A stretch of DNA of 64,000 bases from Pseudolysinimonas_A sp049651805 (GTDB lineage Bacteria > Actinomycetota > Actinomycetes > Actinomycetales > Microbacteriaceae). A program made the position numbers and the translations under genes. The stretch is from NCBI RefSeq assembly GCF_049651805.1, contig NZ_JBASCU010000036.1, forward strand, positions 8,189 through 72,188, written 5' to 3'. The notes beneath the pieces were generated by a model, which had not been told where the DNA came from, did no database searches, and was given only the letters and a program-made list of their open reading frames with translations. Shown here one piece after another: positions 33,639 through 42,020 of the stretch (its first letter is position 1; every line of letters starts with the position of its first letter).

Positions 33639-34556
33639 ATGGATGCCGTGGGTCACGATCACGGGCATGGCGCGTCGACCAGGAGTCGGCTGGCGATCGC
33701 GTTCGCCATCATCGCCGTCGTTCTCGTCGTGCAGGTCATCGGCGGAGTCTTCTCGGGGTCGCTGGCGCTGTTGGCTGACGCAGGACACATGGCGAGCGAC
33801 GCGATCGGGCTGCTCGTCGCGCTCGTGGCGAGTGTCTGGGCGACGCGGCCCGCGACCGACCGGCACACCTTCGGGTTCCGGCGGCTCGAGGTGCTCGCGG
33901 CCCTGGTCAACGGGGTGCTGCTCACCGTCGTCGCGGTAGTCGTCGCGATCGAGGCGATTCGCCGCCTCACCGAATCCGATCCGCCCGCGCCGGCCGGCAT
34001 GCCGATGCTCATCGTGGCCGGCATCGGTCTGCTCGCCAACGTCGCCGCCTACCTCGTGTTGCGCGGCGGTGACCGCCGGTCGATGAACATGCGCGGCGCG
34101 ACCCTGGAGGTGCTCGGTGATCTCCTCGGCTCGATCGCGGCGGTGATCGCCGGGGTCGTGCTGATCACGACAGGTTTCGCGGCGGCCGACGCGATCGCGT
34201 CGCTGGTCATCGCCGGGCTCATCGTTCCCCGCGCGGCGTTGTTGCTGCGCGACGTCGTGCGGGTGCTCACGGAGTCGGCGCCGCGGGAAACGGACGTGGC
34301 GCTCATCCGCGAGCACCTGCTCGAGACACCCGAGGTCGTCGCGGTCCACGACGTGCACGTCTGGGCGATCACCTCGGGAGCCCCCGTCTTCACGGCGCAC
34401 GTCGAGTGCGAGCCGGAGGTCTTCGCGAGCGGACGAACGGGCGAGATGCTGGAGCGCCTCGGCGAGTGCCTGCACGGGCACTTCGACGTGGAGCACTCGA
34501 CCTTCCAGCTGGAGCCGGCCGGGCACTCCGAGCGCGAGGAGCCGGCCCATCGTTGA
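33639..34556 (+). CDS. Cation diffusion facilitator metal exporter
   Basis: 305 residues from the ATG at 33639, which follows CAGGGAGA; it begins with a His/Asp-rich MDAVGHDHGHG. Six membrane helices are visible. Metal-site motifs are LLADAGHMASDAIGL in helix 2 (HxxxD) and TLEVLGDLLGSIAAVIAG in helix 5 (D...D), and FGFRRLEVLAALVNG follows helix 3. The C-terminal cytosolic domain has VVAVHDVHVWAITSG. It should export Zn2+ or similar ions by proton antiport. Remnants of a metal regulator and an uptake permease follow. Confidence 0.94.
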   Translation: MDAVGHDHGHGASTRSRLAIAFAIIAVVLVVQVIGGVFSGSLALLADAGHMASDAIGLLVALVASVWATRPATDRHTFGFRRLEVLAALVNGVLLTVVAVVVAIEAIRRLTESDPPAPAGMPMLIVAGIGLLANVAAYLVLRGGDRRSMNMRGATLEVLGDLLGSIAAVIAGVVLITTGFAAADAIASLVIAGLIVPRAALLLRDVVRVLTESAPRETDVALIREHLLETPEVVAVHDVHVWAITSGAPVFTAHVECEPEVFASGRTGEMLERLGECLHGHFDVEHSTFQLEPAGHSEREEPAHR

Positions 34557-34728
34557 GTCGTCGCCCTGCACCCTGTCGACCGTTGCCGCGAACTACCTCA
34601 AGGTCATCTACGGGCACACCGAGTGGCAGCCGAACCGGATGACGTCCTCCCAGCTTGCTGCCCGCCGAGGCGGCGCGCGCGGTCTGGGTGACCATCGACT
34701 GAATTTCGGTGACCCGAAGAATCGGTAA
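34549..34728 (+). pseudogene. Remnant of an MntR/DtxR-type metal regulator
   Basis: The frame, which overlaps the end of the CDF gene, reads STVAANYLKVIYGHTEW and then RMTSSQLAARRGG, matching the first helices of DtxR/MntR regulators. It then jumps to ARGLGDHR, which resembles the wing region GLVDHxxYG of the same family, and stops at TAA 34726-34728. The recognition helix and the metal-binding and dimer domains are missing, and there is no start codon. Internal deletion and decay are inferred. Confidence 0.6.
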
Positions 34729-34776
34729 GTCTCGGTGTGCCGAAATCTGTCGTCGAGTGCTGGTTCGACGGGTGAC

Positions 34777-34918
34777 TTGATGCAGGTCGTGTTCGTCGTC
34801 GCCCTGCTCACCATCCCGAGAGCGACAGGGGGTGGTGTTGACGCTCGCGTTCCTCTTCGCGCCGCGGCACGGCGTGGTGTCGCGACTCGCCGCGCGACGC
34901 CGGGTTACTGCTCCTTGA
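34777..34918 (+). pseudogene. Remnant of a metal ABC transporter permease (ZnuB/MntB-like)
   Basis: LMQVVFVVALLTIP (from 34777) matches the late helix of zinc/manganese ABC permeases, which normally continues with AATARL. After a deletion and frame change, VLTLAFLFAPRHGVVSRLAARRR (from 34835) matches their last helix and C-terminus, ending TGA at 34916-34918. Both pieces are in order and on one strand. It overlaps the end of dedA by 14 nt. No intact uptake genes are nearby. Confidence 0.6.
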
Positions 34919-35675
34919 CGCGGCCGGTCTGACCCTCTTCGAAGATGTCGGCGATCGCCTCAGAGTCGTCGAGCGGCTCGGCGCCGAGACGCCGGGCCCT
35001 GCGCGCCTTCAGCGACGACTTCACGTAGTGATAGACGGTGGGCACGATCGCGCAGGCGACCGCGAACAGCAGGATGAGGTCGATGTACTCGGTGACGAAG
35101 TCGGCGATGGGCGGGATGAACCCAAGCAGGAAGCCGGCGAAGGTGAGCCCGGCACCCCAGATGAGCGCGCCGATCGCGTTGTAGAGCGAGTACTTGCGGT
35201 AGTTCATGTGCCCGACGCCCGCGGCGATCGGGGTGATGGTGCGCACCACCGGCACGAAGCGCGCGATGATCACGGCGAGCGGCCCGAAGCGGTCGAAGAA
35301 CTTGTTGGTGCGGATGACGTTGTCTTTCGAGAAGAAGCCGCTCTCGCGTCGCTCGAAGATGCGCGGGCCCGCCTTGTGGCCGATGAGGTACCCCACCTCA
35401 CCGCCGGCGAACGCCGCCACCGCGATGGAGAGGGACACCAGCCAGATCGGGATGAGGATTCCCGCCTGGCTCGCCGTCATCGTGCCGGTGAAGGTCAGCA
35501 GCCCCGTGATCACCAGCAGGGTGTCACCGGGAAGGATGAAGCCGACCAGCAGCGCCGTCTCGGCGAAGACGATGAGGCACACCACGAGCAGCGCCCACGG
35601 TCCGGCAGCTTGGATGATCGCGGCCGGGTCGAGCCAGGGGATGAGTCCGGTGGCGACGGCGGGAAGACTGAGCAT
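34905..35675 (-). CDS. DedA family membrane protein
   Basis: 256 residues from ATG 35675. The family features are LVVCLIVFAETALLVGFILPGDTLLVITG near residues 30-58, GEVGYLIGHKAG, FFDRFGPLAVIIARFVPVVRTITPIAAGVGHMNYRKY (the F.R..P..R conserved block, about 130-165), and a C-terminal pair of helices. DedA/SNARE-associated proteins flip lipids such as undecaprenyl phosphate or phosphatidylethanolamine and support proton balance. A charged C-terminal tail (DSEAIADIFEEG) follows. The 120-bp leader holds two hairpins. Confidence 0.94.
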   Translation of the reverse strand: MLSLPAVATGLIPWLDPAAIIQAAGPWALLVVCLIVFAETALLVGFILPGDTLLVITGLLTFTGTMTASQAGILIPIWLVSLSIAVAAFAGGEVGYLIGHKAGPRIFERRESGFFSKDNVIRTNKFFDRFGPLAVIIARFVPVVRTITPIAAGVGHMNYRKYSLYNAIGALIWGAGLTFAGFLLGFIPPIADFVTEYIDLILLFAVACAIVPTVYHYVKSSLKARRARRLGAEPLDDSEAIADIFEEGQTGRVKEQ

Positions 35676-35709
35676 GGCCCTCAGCGTATCGGGCCGATCT
35701 GCACGTCGC

Positions 35710-35766
35710 CCGGGGGTAAGCCCCCGGCGCTTGCCGGATAGCCCTTCGCGATGCAAGGGGCTTTTC
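35710..35766. other. Two hairpins upstream of dedA
   Basis: Hairpin 1: CCGGGGG-TAAG-CCCCCGG (35710-35727), perfect 7 bp. Hairpin 2: AGCCCTT and AAGGGGCT (35740-35762) with one bulged base, followed by TTTT on the + strand. On the minus strand they lie in the presumed dedA leader. They could be an attenuator or a terminator; no known riboswitch class is recognised. Confidence 0.4.
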
Positions 35767-35796
35767 TCGCCGCGGCGTCTATGTGAGCGTGGTCTC

Positions 35797-36129
35797 ATGA
35801 TGCGTCTTGACTATGCGGGCGGCACGATCTTCACGGGGACCGCGATCGCTCATGCCCTCTTGCGCTACGCGGCAGCGCTTGCTCATGCCGACGACGCCGT
35901 CTCGATCAAGGTGCCGGGTCGCACGGTCGACGGGGTGGAGGGCGACTTCCAGATGCTGCTGGGCCCGTCGAGCCAGATCATGGTGGAACCCACCGGTGAT
36001 CCCGACGAGGTCGTCAACGAGGAGTTCCTGGTCGACATCGAGAGGCGCATCGGGCTGCTCGAACGCCCGCCGAACGTGCTTCCGTGGGACGAAGTGCCCG
36101 ATCTCGACACGCCATCCGACCAGTTGTAG
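35797..36129 (+). CDS. Small conserved hypothetical protein
   Basis: 110 residues. Starts MMRLDYAGGTIFTGTAIAHALLRYAAALA; either of the two adjacent ATGs could initiate. The body (VKVPGRTVDGVEGDFQMLLGPSSQIMVEPTGDPDEVVNEEFLVDIERRIGLLERP) has no membrane segment or catalytic motif I recognise, but it reads like a soluble alpha/beta protein that recurs in Microbacteriaceae. It is alone between dedA and tRNA-Leu. GC and codon use are normal for the region, supporting a real gene. Confidence 0.7.
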   Translation: MMRLDYAGGTIFTGTAIAHALLRYAAALAHADDAVSIKVPGRTVDGVEGDFQMLLGPSSQIMVEPTGDPDEVVNEEFLVDIERRIGLLERPPNVLPWDEVPDLDTPSDQL

Positions 36130-36147
36130 GGTGCAACACCCCTGCCG

Positions 36148-36229
36148 TGCGGAAGGTGGGACTCGAACCCACACGCCTTTCGGCACAGGAACCTAAATCC
36201 TGCGTGTCTGCCAGTTTCACCACTCCCGC
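36148..36229 (-). tRNA. tRNA-Leu (TAG)
   Basis: 82 nt on the minus strand. Acceptor stem GCGGGAG pairs with CTTCCGC (one G-T), discriminator A. Anticodon arm CAGGA-TTTAGGT-TCCTG gives anticodon TAG, reading CUA. The long variable arm (TGCCGAAAGGCG) and GTGGGTTCGAGTCCCAC are those of a class II leucine tRNA. CCA is not encoded. Confidence 0.97.
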
Positions 36230-36291
36230 GCTTCCGACAGTCTACGAAGGCAGGCGTTGTCACCACCGTCGCCGGTCACTACGGTGTGCGC

Positions 36292-37251
36292 ATGGGCCTC
36301 TTCGGACCGTCGTTCATGAAGGTGTGGCAAGCGGGCGCCCCGGTCGAGGGCAAGATCGTCGGCATCCGCCGATCTCAGGTGAGTGAAGACGAGTCGACCA
36401 TCGACCTCGAGGACTACGCGGTCGAGGTCGGCGGCGAGATTCTCGGCATCCGCCAGCGACTGTCTCCGCTTCAGGACGTGCGACTCGGGATGCCGGTGAC
36501 CGTGCACCGGAACGGCAAGGCCGCAGTCATCCGCTGGGGGGCGCCCGTCGAGCGCCGCTGGAAGTCGGTGAAGCCACCGGCCGCCGGGATCGAGGACAAG
36601 ATCGACGGTCCGCCGCGGGGCGGTTGGGCCAGCGGTCAGGCGGAAGTCCTCGACCTCGGCTCGCGGTCGGCCATGCTCGGACTCGCGACCGTCGCGCAGG
36701 CGAAGGTGCGGTTCAGCGACGGCACCGAGGCGCTCGTCGACAAGTACGTCGTGCCCTTCTATGCCAGCCACCTCGGCGCGGCGGGCGACAAGCTGCCGGC
36801 GCTGCAGCATCCGCGGGATGCGCGCAAGATCCGCATCGACTGGCCCGCCGCCGCCGTCGCGGTGCCGGGCGTCGGGGTCGCCGCGCTCGGGGGCGGGATC
36901 GTCAACACCGCCGAGTCGGGCTCCGTCATGGGGGCGGGCGACAGCAACTCCCACCCGGGGTTCGGCAAGGCCGGGCTCATCGACCGTCTGCAGGCGAAGG
37001 TGGCCGCGTCAACCGGAGCCGCGGCGGGCTTCGACATGAACGCCGGCCCGGCGGCCGAGGATCCGGTGACCTGGGAGACCTTTCTCGCCGCAACCGTCGC
37101 CATCCGCGACGACCCGACGACTCCCGCCGACGAGGTCGCGCAGCGCCACGGCGTGCCCGCAGGGGAGTGGGAGGCGGCGAACAAGCGCTGGATGGGGCGC
37201 ATCATGAGCGACTGGAAGCTCGGCGCCGCCTACGGGCAGGCCCTGAGCTAG
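36292..37251 (+). CDS. Hypothetical protein of Microbacteriaceae type
   Basis: 319 residues from ATG 36292 (GTG 36286 is two codons earlier). Starts MGLFGPSFMKVWQAGAPVEGKIVGIR. The first 90 residues look like a small beta-rich domain (IDLEDYAVEVGGEILGIRQRLSPLQDVRLGMPVTVHRNGKAAVIRWG), repeated in weaker form at about 110-165 (AEVLDLGSRSAMLGLATVAQAKVRFSDGTEALVDKYVVPFYASHL). A Gly/Ala-rich linker leads to a helical C-terminus (WETFLAATVAIRDDP...VAQRHGVPAGEWEAANKRWMGRI). No catalytic motif is recognised. Confidence 0.8.
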   Translation: MGLFGPSFMKVWQAGAPVEGKIVGIRRSQVSEDESTIDLEDYAVEVGGEILGIRQRLSPLQDVRLGMPVTVHRNGKAAVIRWGAPVERRWKSVKPPAAGIEDKIDGPPRGGWASGQAEVLDLGSRSAMLGLATVAQAKVRFSDGTEALVDKYVVPFYASHLGAAGDKLPALQHPRDARKIRIDWPAAAVAVPGVGVAALGGGIVNTAESGSVMGAGDSNSHPGFGKAGLIDRLQAKVAASTGAAAGFDMNAGPAAEDPVTWETFLAATVAIRDDPTTPADEVAQRHGVPAGEWEAANKRWMGRIMSDWKLGAAYGQALS

Positions 37252-37282
37252 CGCCGCCGCTGAGCTAGCGCAGACTTGACGG

Positions 37283-38269
37283 GTGGATCCCCTCGACGCG
37301 CTGACCGAGATCGCGTACCTGCTCGAGCGGGAACGTTCGTCACGGTACAAGTCGAAGGCGTTCCGCACCGCGGGGGAGACGATCGCGAACCTCGACCGCG
37401 CCATCCTGAACGACCCGGTGCGGCTGAAGGCGCAGCCGGGCATCGGCGACTCCACTTATCTGGTCATCCAGCAGGCGCTCGCCGGCGAGGTGCCCGACTA
37501 TCTCGAGCGGCTGCGCGGCGACAACGGGCCGAAGCAGAGCGAGCTGCGCACGAAACTGCGCGGCGACCTGCACGCGCATTCGGAATGGAGCGACGGCACG
37601 ACCTCCATCGACCTGATGGTCGCCTCGGCGCTTCGGTTGGGGCACGAGTACCTCGCCCTCACCGACCACTCGCCGCGGCTGACGATCGCGCGCGGCCTGT
37701 CGGCGGAGCGGCTCGAGGAGCAGCTCGCCATCGTCGAGACCTTCCGCGATGACGGCTTCACCCTGCTGAAAGGCATCGAGGTCGACATCAACGAAGACGG
37801 CACGCTCGACCAGACCGACGAGATGCTGGGCAAGCTGGATGTCGTGGTCGCCAGCGTGCACAGCAAGCTGAAGTCCGACCCGAAGGAGATGACGAAGCGG
37901 ATGCTGGGGGCGATCCGCAACCCGCACACCGATGTGCTCGGGCACGTCACCGGGCGACTGGTCGAAGGATCGCGGGGCACCAGGCCCGGGTCGACCTTCG
38001 ACGCGGCGGCGGTGTTCGCGGAGTGCGCGGAGCGTCGGGTCGCGGTCGAGATCAACTCGCGCCCCGAGCGGCAGGACCCGCCCGACGAGCTCATCCAGGT
38101 GGCGCTGGATGCCGGGTGTCTGTTTTCGATCGACTCCGACGCGCACGCGCCGGGGCAGCTGTCGCTGCTCGACTACGGCGCGGAGCGGGCGGAGCGGATG
38201 GGGGTTCCCGCCGAACGCATCGTCACGACCTGGCCGCTGGCGGAGTTGCTCGCCTGGACGGGCCGGTAG
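37283..38269 (+). CDS. PHP-domain phosphoesterase (PolX C-terminal-like)
   Basis: 328 residues from a GTG start. An N-terminal helical segment (LTEIAYLLERERSSRYKSKAFRTAGETIANL, about 5-35) with PGIGDSTYLVIQQAL resembles the helix-hairpin-helix region of PolX. The PHP domain has its metal ligands in RGDLHAHSEWSDGTTSID (HxH), YLALTDHSPRL, KGIEVDINEDG, VVASVHSKL, VLGHVTGR and SIDSDAHAPGQL. The polymerase domain of PolX is absent; this short form is common in actinobacteria and probably acts as a phosphoesterase in DNA repair or nucleotide metabolism. It overlaps the convergent TetR gene by 47 nt. Confidence 0.93.
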   Translation: MDPLDALTEIAYLLERERSSRYKSKAFRTAGETIANLDRAILNDPVRLKAQPGIGDSTYLVIQQALAGEVPDYLERLRGDNGPKQSELRTKLRGDLHAHSEWSDGTTSIDLMVASALRLGHEYLALTDHSPRLTIARGLSAERLEEQLAIVETFRDDGFTLLKGIEVDINEDGTLDQTDEMLGKLDVVVASVHSKLKSDPKEMTKRMLGAIRNPHTDVLGHVTGRLVEGSRGTRPGSTFDAAAVFAECAERRVAVEINSRPERQDPPDELIQVALDAGCLFSIDSDAHAPGQLSLLDYGAERAERMGVPAERIVTTWPLAELLAWTGR

Positions 38270-38831
38270 CGACCTCACCCGGGACCAAACCGATCGGCCC
38301 GAGCAGCATCCGCCACATCCACGACACGGCGACCTCGACCGCCGGTCGCGGGTCGCGCGCGAGCCAGGCCTCGAGTACGCCCATCACCGAACCCGACAGG
38401 CCCGCGGCGCGCACATCGATCGGGATGTCGTCGAACATGTCGGGGCGCTCCGCCACGGCGGCCGCCGCTATCGACTCGATGCGGGCGCGCAAGCGGGCGG
38501 CGGCAGCGGGCGAGCCGCGGCTGCCGAACACCCGCGCGTAGACGGCGGCGTTCTCTTCGACGTGCCGGAGGTAGTGCACGAGCACCGCCGGCGCGTCGAC
38601 GGTGATCTCGCGAACCTCGGGGATGTCGGCGCCCGCCCCGGCGGCGGCCGCGTCGATCGCGTCGGCCAACAGCGTGTCTTTGTCGGAGTAGTGCTGGTAG
38701 AAGCTGCTGCGGTTCACCCCGGCGCGCTCTGCGATGTCGGCGATCGAGATGTCGTCGAGGCCGCGCTCACGCGCGAGGTCGAAGAGCGCCTCCTGGAGGC
38801 TCTTCCGGGTACGCGCGATGCGGGGGTCCAT
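38223..38831 (-). CDS. TetR family regulator of the MMPL exporter
   Basis: 202 residues. The N-terminal HTH is standard: TRKSLQEALFDLARERGLDDISIADIAERAGVNRSSFYQHYSDKDTLLADAI. The C-terminal ligand domain resembles TetR_C groups found with drug exporters. It starts 132 bp from the MMPL gene in divergent orientation, so it most likely represses both. The 3' end runs 47 nt into the PHP gene. Confidence 0.9.
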   Translation of the reverse strand: MDPRIARTRKSLQEALFDLARERGLDDISIADIAERAGVNRSSFYQHYSDKDTLLADAIDAAAAGAGADIPEVREITVDAPAVLVHYLRHVEENAAVYARVFGSRGSPAAAARLRARIESIAAAAVAERPDMFDDIPIDVRAAGLSGSVMGVLEAWLARDPRPAVEVAVSWMWRMLLGPIGLVPGEVATGPSRRATPPAARS

Positions 38832-38873
38832 GCACCGATTGTGTCAGGGAGGTGCCCGGAGGCTGCGAATTTG

Positions 38874-38905
38874 CCGACATTCGTCGTGTTTCCAACAACT
38901 GTCGG
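38874..38905. promoter_or_regulatory. Inverted half-sites in the TetR/MMPL promoter region
   Basis: CCGACA (38874-38879) and TGTCGG (38900-38905) form a spaced inverted repeat within the divergent region. The 20-nt spacer is long for one TetR dimer, so this may be two half sites of a larger operator. Tentative. Confidence 0.35.
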
Positions 38906-38963
38906 ATAGTGTCGAGAACGCCCGATGGAGTGCATCCCGTTCTTCTCGTTGAAAGGCTCCGTG

Positions 38964-41300
38964 GTGGCTCGACTACTCGCACGTCTCGGCCGGTTCTCCG
39001 CCCGTCGTCCCTGGCTCGTCATCGTCGGTTGGGTGCTCGCTCTCGCTGCCGCTGGCGGCGCCTACCTGTTCAGCGGAGCGCAGCTCGCGACGGGGTTCAG
39101 CATCCCGAACACCCCCACGCAGCAAGTCACCGACAAACTGAGCGCCGAGCTGGATGGCGTGGGCGGCGCGGTGGGAACCGTCGTGTTCCAGACCGACGAC
39201 GGTGGCGCGTTCACCGCGGAGCAGCAGGCCGAGATCTCGAGCGTGATCGCCTCGACCGGTGACATCGACGGCGTCGCCACGGCCGTCGACCCGTTCGACA
39301 CGGCGCTGCAGCAGGCTGCACTGGAGCAGCAGCTCGCCTCGGGAGCACCAGGACTCGAGAACGCGGCGACCCTGTACGACTTCGCGAGCGAAATCCGCAC
39401 CGTGAGCGACGACGGATCTACCGCGGTCGCCGCCGTCGTCTTCGACGACACCCTCACCGACCTCGCCCCCGAGGTGAAGAACGCCGTCGCCGCCGAACTC
39501 GACGACGCCGGAATCGATGGCGTTACGATCGAGTACTCGAGCGAGATCGCGAACTCCCTCGAAGGTCTGGTCGGGGTCGGCGAGGTCGTCGGGCTGCTCG
39601 CCGCGGCTCTCGTGCTCGTCGTGATGCTGGGAGCGCTCATCCCGGCGTCGCTGCCGCTCGTCTCGTCGGTCCTGGGCGTCGGGGTCGGCGTCGCCGGCTC
39701 GCTCGCCTTCTCGGGCGTCGTCGAGATGGCGTCGGTCACTCCCGTGCTCGGGGTGATGCTCGGGCTCGCCGTCGGCATCGACTACACCCTCTTCATCATC
39801 AACCGACACCGCCGCCAGCTGAAGGCAGGAGCCGACGTGCGGGAGTCGATCGCGCTCGCGAACGGCACGGCCGGCAACGCCGTCGTCTTCGCCGGCGCCA
39901 CCGTCGTCATCGCGCTGCTCGCGCTCAACGTCACCGGCATCCCGTTCCTCGGGGTCATGGGAACGGTCGCCGCCGCGTGCGTGCTCATCGCCGTGCTCGT
40001 CGCCGTGACCTTCACGCCAGCGCTGCTCGGCCTCGTCGGCCTGCGCGTGCTGAGCAAGCGGGCGCGGGCGAAGATCGGGCACCCGGACCACGTCGCGTTG
40101 GCACCGAAGGCCATGCCCACCTGGCGGGCGATCGTCGCCGTCGTGGCGGCTGTCGGCATCCTGCTCGTCGCCGCCATCCCCGCGCTGTCGCTGCGCCTCG
40201 GGCTACCCGACGGCTCATCCGAGCCTGAGGATTCGACCCAGTACCGCGCCTACTCGATCGTCGCCGAGGAGTTCGGCGCCGGCACCAACGGCACCCTCGT
40301 GGTGGTCGCGGAGCCCGAGACCGCCGTCGACGCCGACGACCAGGTCGCGGTGATGGACCTGCAGGTGCAGATCGAAGACGTGCTGATGGCCCAGCAGGAT
40401 GTCGTGGCTGTCTCGCCCGCCGGCGTAGCGGCTGACGGTGGACTGCTCGCCTTCCGCGTGGTGCCGGTCGATGGCCCGTCGAGCGTCTCGACCGAGGAAC
40501 TCGTCGGCGCACTGCGCGGACTGTCGCCGATCGACTCGGCCGACCACGGTGACATCCAACTCGGTGTCGCCGGTGCCGCGAGCGGCAACATCGACATCTC
40601 GCAGACGATCGCCGACGCCCTGCCGATCTACCTGGCGATCGTCATCGGGCTGTCGCTCATCATCCTGGTCATCGTGTTCCGGTCGATCCTCGTGCCGCTC
40701 ATCGCCACCGGCGGGTTCCTGCTATCGCTGTTCGCCGCCCTCGGCGCCGTCACCGCGATCTACCAGTGGGGTTGGTTCGGCGAAATCTTCGGGGTGCACG
40801 ACCCGGGGCCGGTGCTCAACTTCGCGCCGATCATCCTCACCGGTGTGCTGTTCGGGCTCGCGATGGACTACCAACTCTTCATCGGCTCGGGCATGCGCGA
40901 GGCGTTCGTGCACGGTGCCCCCGCTCGGGTTGCCGTCACCGTGGGCGTTCGCAGCGCCCGCGCGGTTGTCATCGCCGCGGCGATCATCATGATCTCGGTG
41001 TTCGGTGGGTTCGTCTTCAGCCACCTCGCGATGGTGCGCCCTCTCGGGTTCGGCATGGCTATCGGAGTGCTGTTCGACGCGTTCGTGGTGCGGCTGCTGC
41101 TCATGCCGGCGCTCATGCACCTGTTGGGCCGTTTCGCCTGGTGGATGCCGAAATGGCTCGATCGCATGCTTCCCGATGTCGACGTGGAGGGCGCCTCGCT
41201 TGAGCGTCCAGCTCTGCGGCCCGGCGTGCACACCGTGCCGGCGGGTCAGCGCGCTGGGTCGCCCTCACTGCCGGTGAAGTCGCCCGCTCAGCACCGTTGA
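38964..41300 (+). CDS. MMPL/RND family exporter
   Basis: 778 residues from a GTG with GAAAGG 7 nt upstream; the frame is open to ATG 38925. One helix at the N-terminus (RPWLVIVGWVLALAAAGGAYLF), an extracytoplasmic loop to about residue 190, five helices to 370, a second loop, then the second helix set from about 560. The signature GIDYTLFIINRHRRQL and FAMDYQLFIGSGMREA (in GLAMDYQLF) carries the proton-relay Asp-Tyr pairs. It would export lipids or hydrophobic compounds using the proton gradient. The TetR at 38223 probably controls it. Confidence 0.94.
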   Translation: MARLLARLGRFSARRPWLVIVGWVLALAAAGGAYLFSGAQLATGFSIPNTPTQQVTDKLSAELDGVGGAVGTVVFQTDDGGAFTAEQQAEISSVIASTGDIDGVATAVDPFDTALQQAALEQQLASGAPGLENAATLYDFASEIRTVSDDGSTAVAAVVFDDTLTDLAPEVKNAVAAELDDAGIDGVTIEYSSEIANSLEGLVGVGEVVGLLAAALVLVVMLGALIPASLPLVSSVLGVGVGVAGSLAFSGVVEMASVTPVLGVMLGLAVGIDYTLFIINRHRRQLKAGADVRESIALANGTAGNAVVFAGATVVIALLALNVTGIPFLGVMGTVAAACVLIAVLVAVTFTPALLGLVGLRVLSKRARAKIGHPDHVALAPKAMPTWRAIVAVVAAVGILLVAAIPALSLRLGLPDGSSEPEDSTQYRAYSIVAEEFGAGTNGTLVVVAEPETAVDADDQVAVMDLQVQIEDVLMAQQDVVAVSPAGVAADGGLLAFRVVPVDGPSSVSTEELVGALRGLSPIDSADHGDIQLGVAGAASGNIDISQTIADALPIYLAIVIGLSLIILVIVFRSILVPLIATGGFLLSLFAALGAVTAIYQWGWFGEIFGVHDPGPVLNFAPIILTGVLFGLAMDYQLFIGSGMREAFVHGAPARVAVTVGVRSARAVVIAAAIIMISVFGGFVFSHLAMVRPLGFGMAIGVLFDAFVVRLLLMPALMHLLGRFAWWMPKWLDRMLPDVDVEGASLERPALRPGVHTVPAGQRAGSPSLPVKSPAQHR

Positions 41301-41323
41301 GGTCAGACACGCCGCGTATGCGG

Positions 41324-41962
41324 CTACGCCGTGGCGGTCAGCCAGGCGACGACGACGTCGCCGATCATGCCGCGCAGGTGATCGCGCCGAGCCGGGTCGA
41401 GCAGGTCGCGGTCGAACAGGTAGCCGAAGGTGTACTGGTTGGCGACCTGGAAGAAGCAGTACGAGCTGATCACCAGGTGCACGTCGAGAGCGTCGACATC
41501 CGACCGGAACAGGCCCGCCGCCCGCCCGCGTTCGAGCACCTCGTCGAGCAGGCCGAGGGCGGGCTGGTTGAGTTCGCGCAGAGACTCGAGCCGACGGATG
41601 AAGGCACCGCGATGGATGTTTTCGATCGTCACGAGGCGAATGAACTCGCTGTGGTTGAGGTGGTGGTCGTAGGTGAGCTCGGCGATGCGCCGCACCGCCT
41701 CGGTGGGTTCGAGGTCGCCGACCCCCAACTTGCGCTCCGCCTCTCGGATGCCGCGATACGCCTTCTCGAGAACCGCCAGGTACAGCTGCTCCTTGCCGCC
41801 GAAGTAGTAGTAGATCATCCGCTTCGTCGTGCGCGTGCGCTCGGCGATCTCGTCGACCCGGGTGCCGGAGTAGCCCGACTCGGCGAACGTCGTCGTCGCC
41901 ACCTCGAGCAACTCGGCGCGGGTCCGCTCGCGGTCGCGTTGGCGGATCGGCGGTGAGGTCAC
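41324..41962 (-). CDS. TetR family regulator of the shikimate/quinate cluster
   Basis: 212 residues. HTH: TRAELLEVATTTFAESGYSGTRVDEIAERTRTTKRMIYYYFGGKEQLY. The C-terminal domain (AELTYDHHLNHSEFIRLVTIENIHRG and YCFFQVANQYTFGYLF) is typical of TetR regulators in aromatic or hydroaromatic acid catabolic clusters. It is the last gene on the minus-strand side of the TRAP cluster, 58 nt after the hydrolase gene. It is the only regulator in the cluster, so it is the candidate binder of the operators at 46842 and 46887. Confidence 0.9.
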   Translation of the reverse strand: MTSPPIRQRDRERTRAELLEVATTTFAESGYSGTRVDEIAERTRTTKRMIYYYFGGKEQLYLAVLEKAYRGIREAERKLGVGDLEPTEAVRRIAELTYDHHLNHSEFIRLVTIENIHRGAFIRRLESLRELNQPALGLLDEVLERGRAAGLFRSDVDALDVHLVISSYCFFQVANQYTFGYLFDRDLLDPARRDHLRGMIGDVVVAWLTATA

Positions 41963-42020
41963 GAGTCACACCCTAGTTCGGCGTCGAGGCATCCCACGGC
42001 AGAGACGTCGGGCACCGACT

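Noticed and set aside
35740..35766. Hairpin with T-run considered as a known riboswitch for dedA
   Set aside because: No conserved core of a known metal, nucleotide or cofactor riboswitch could be matched by eye.
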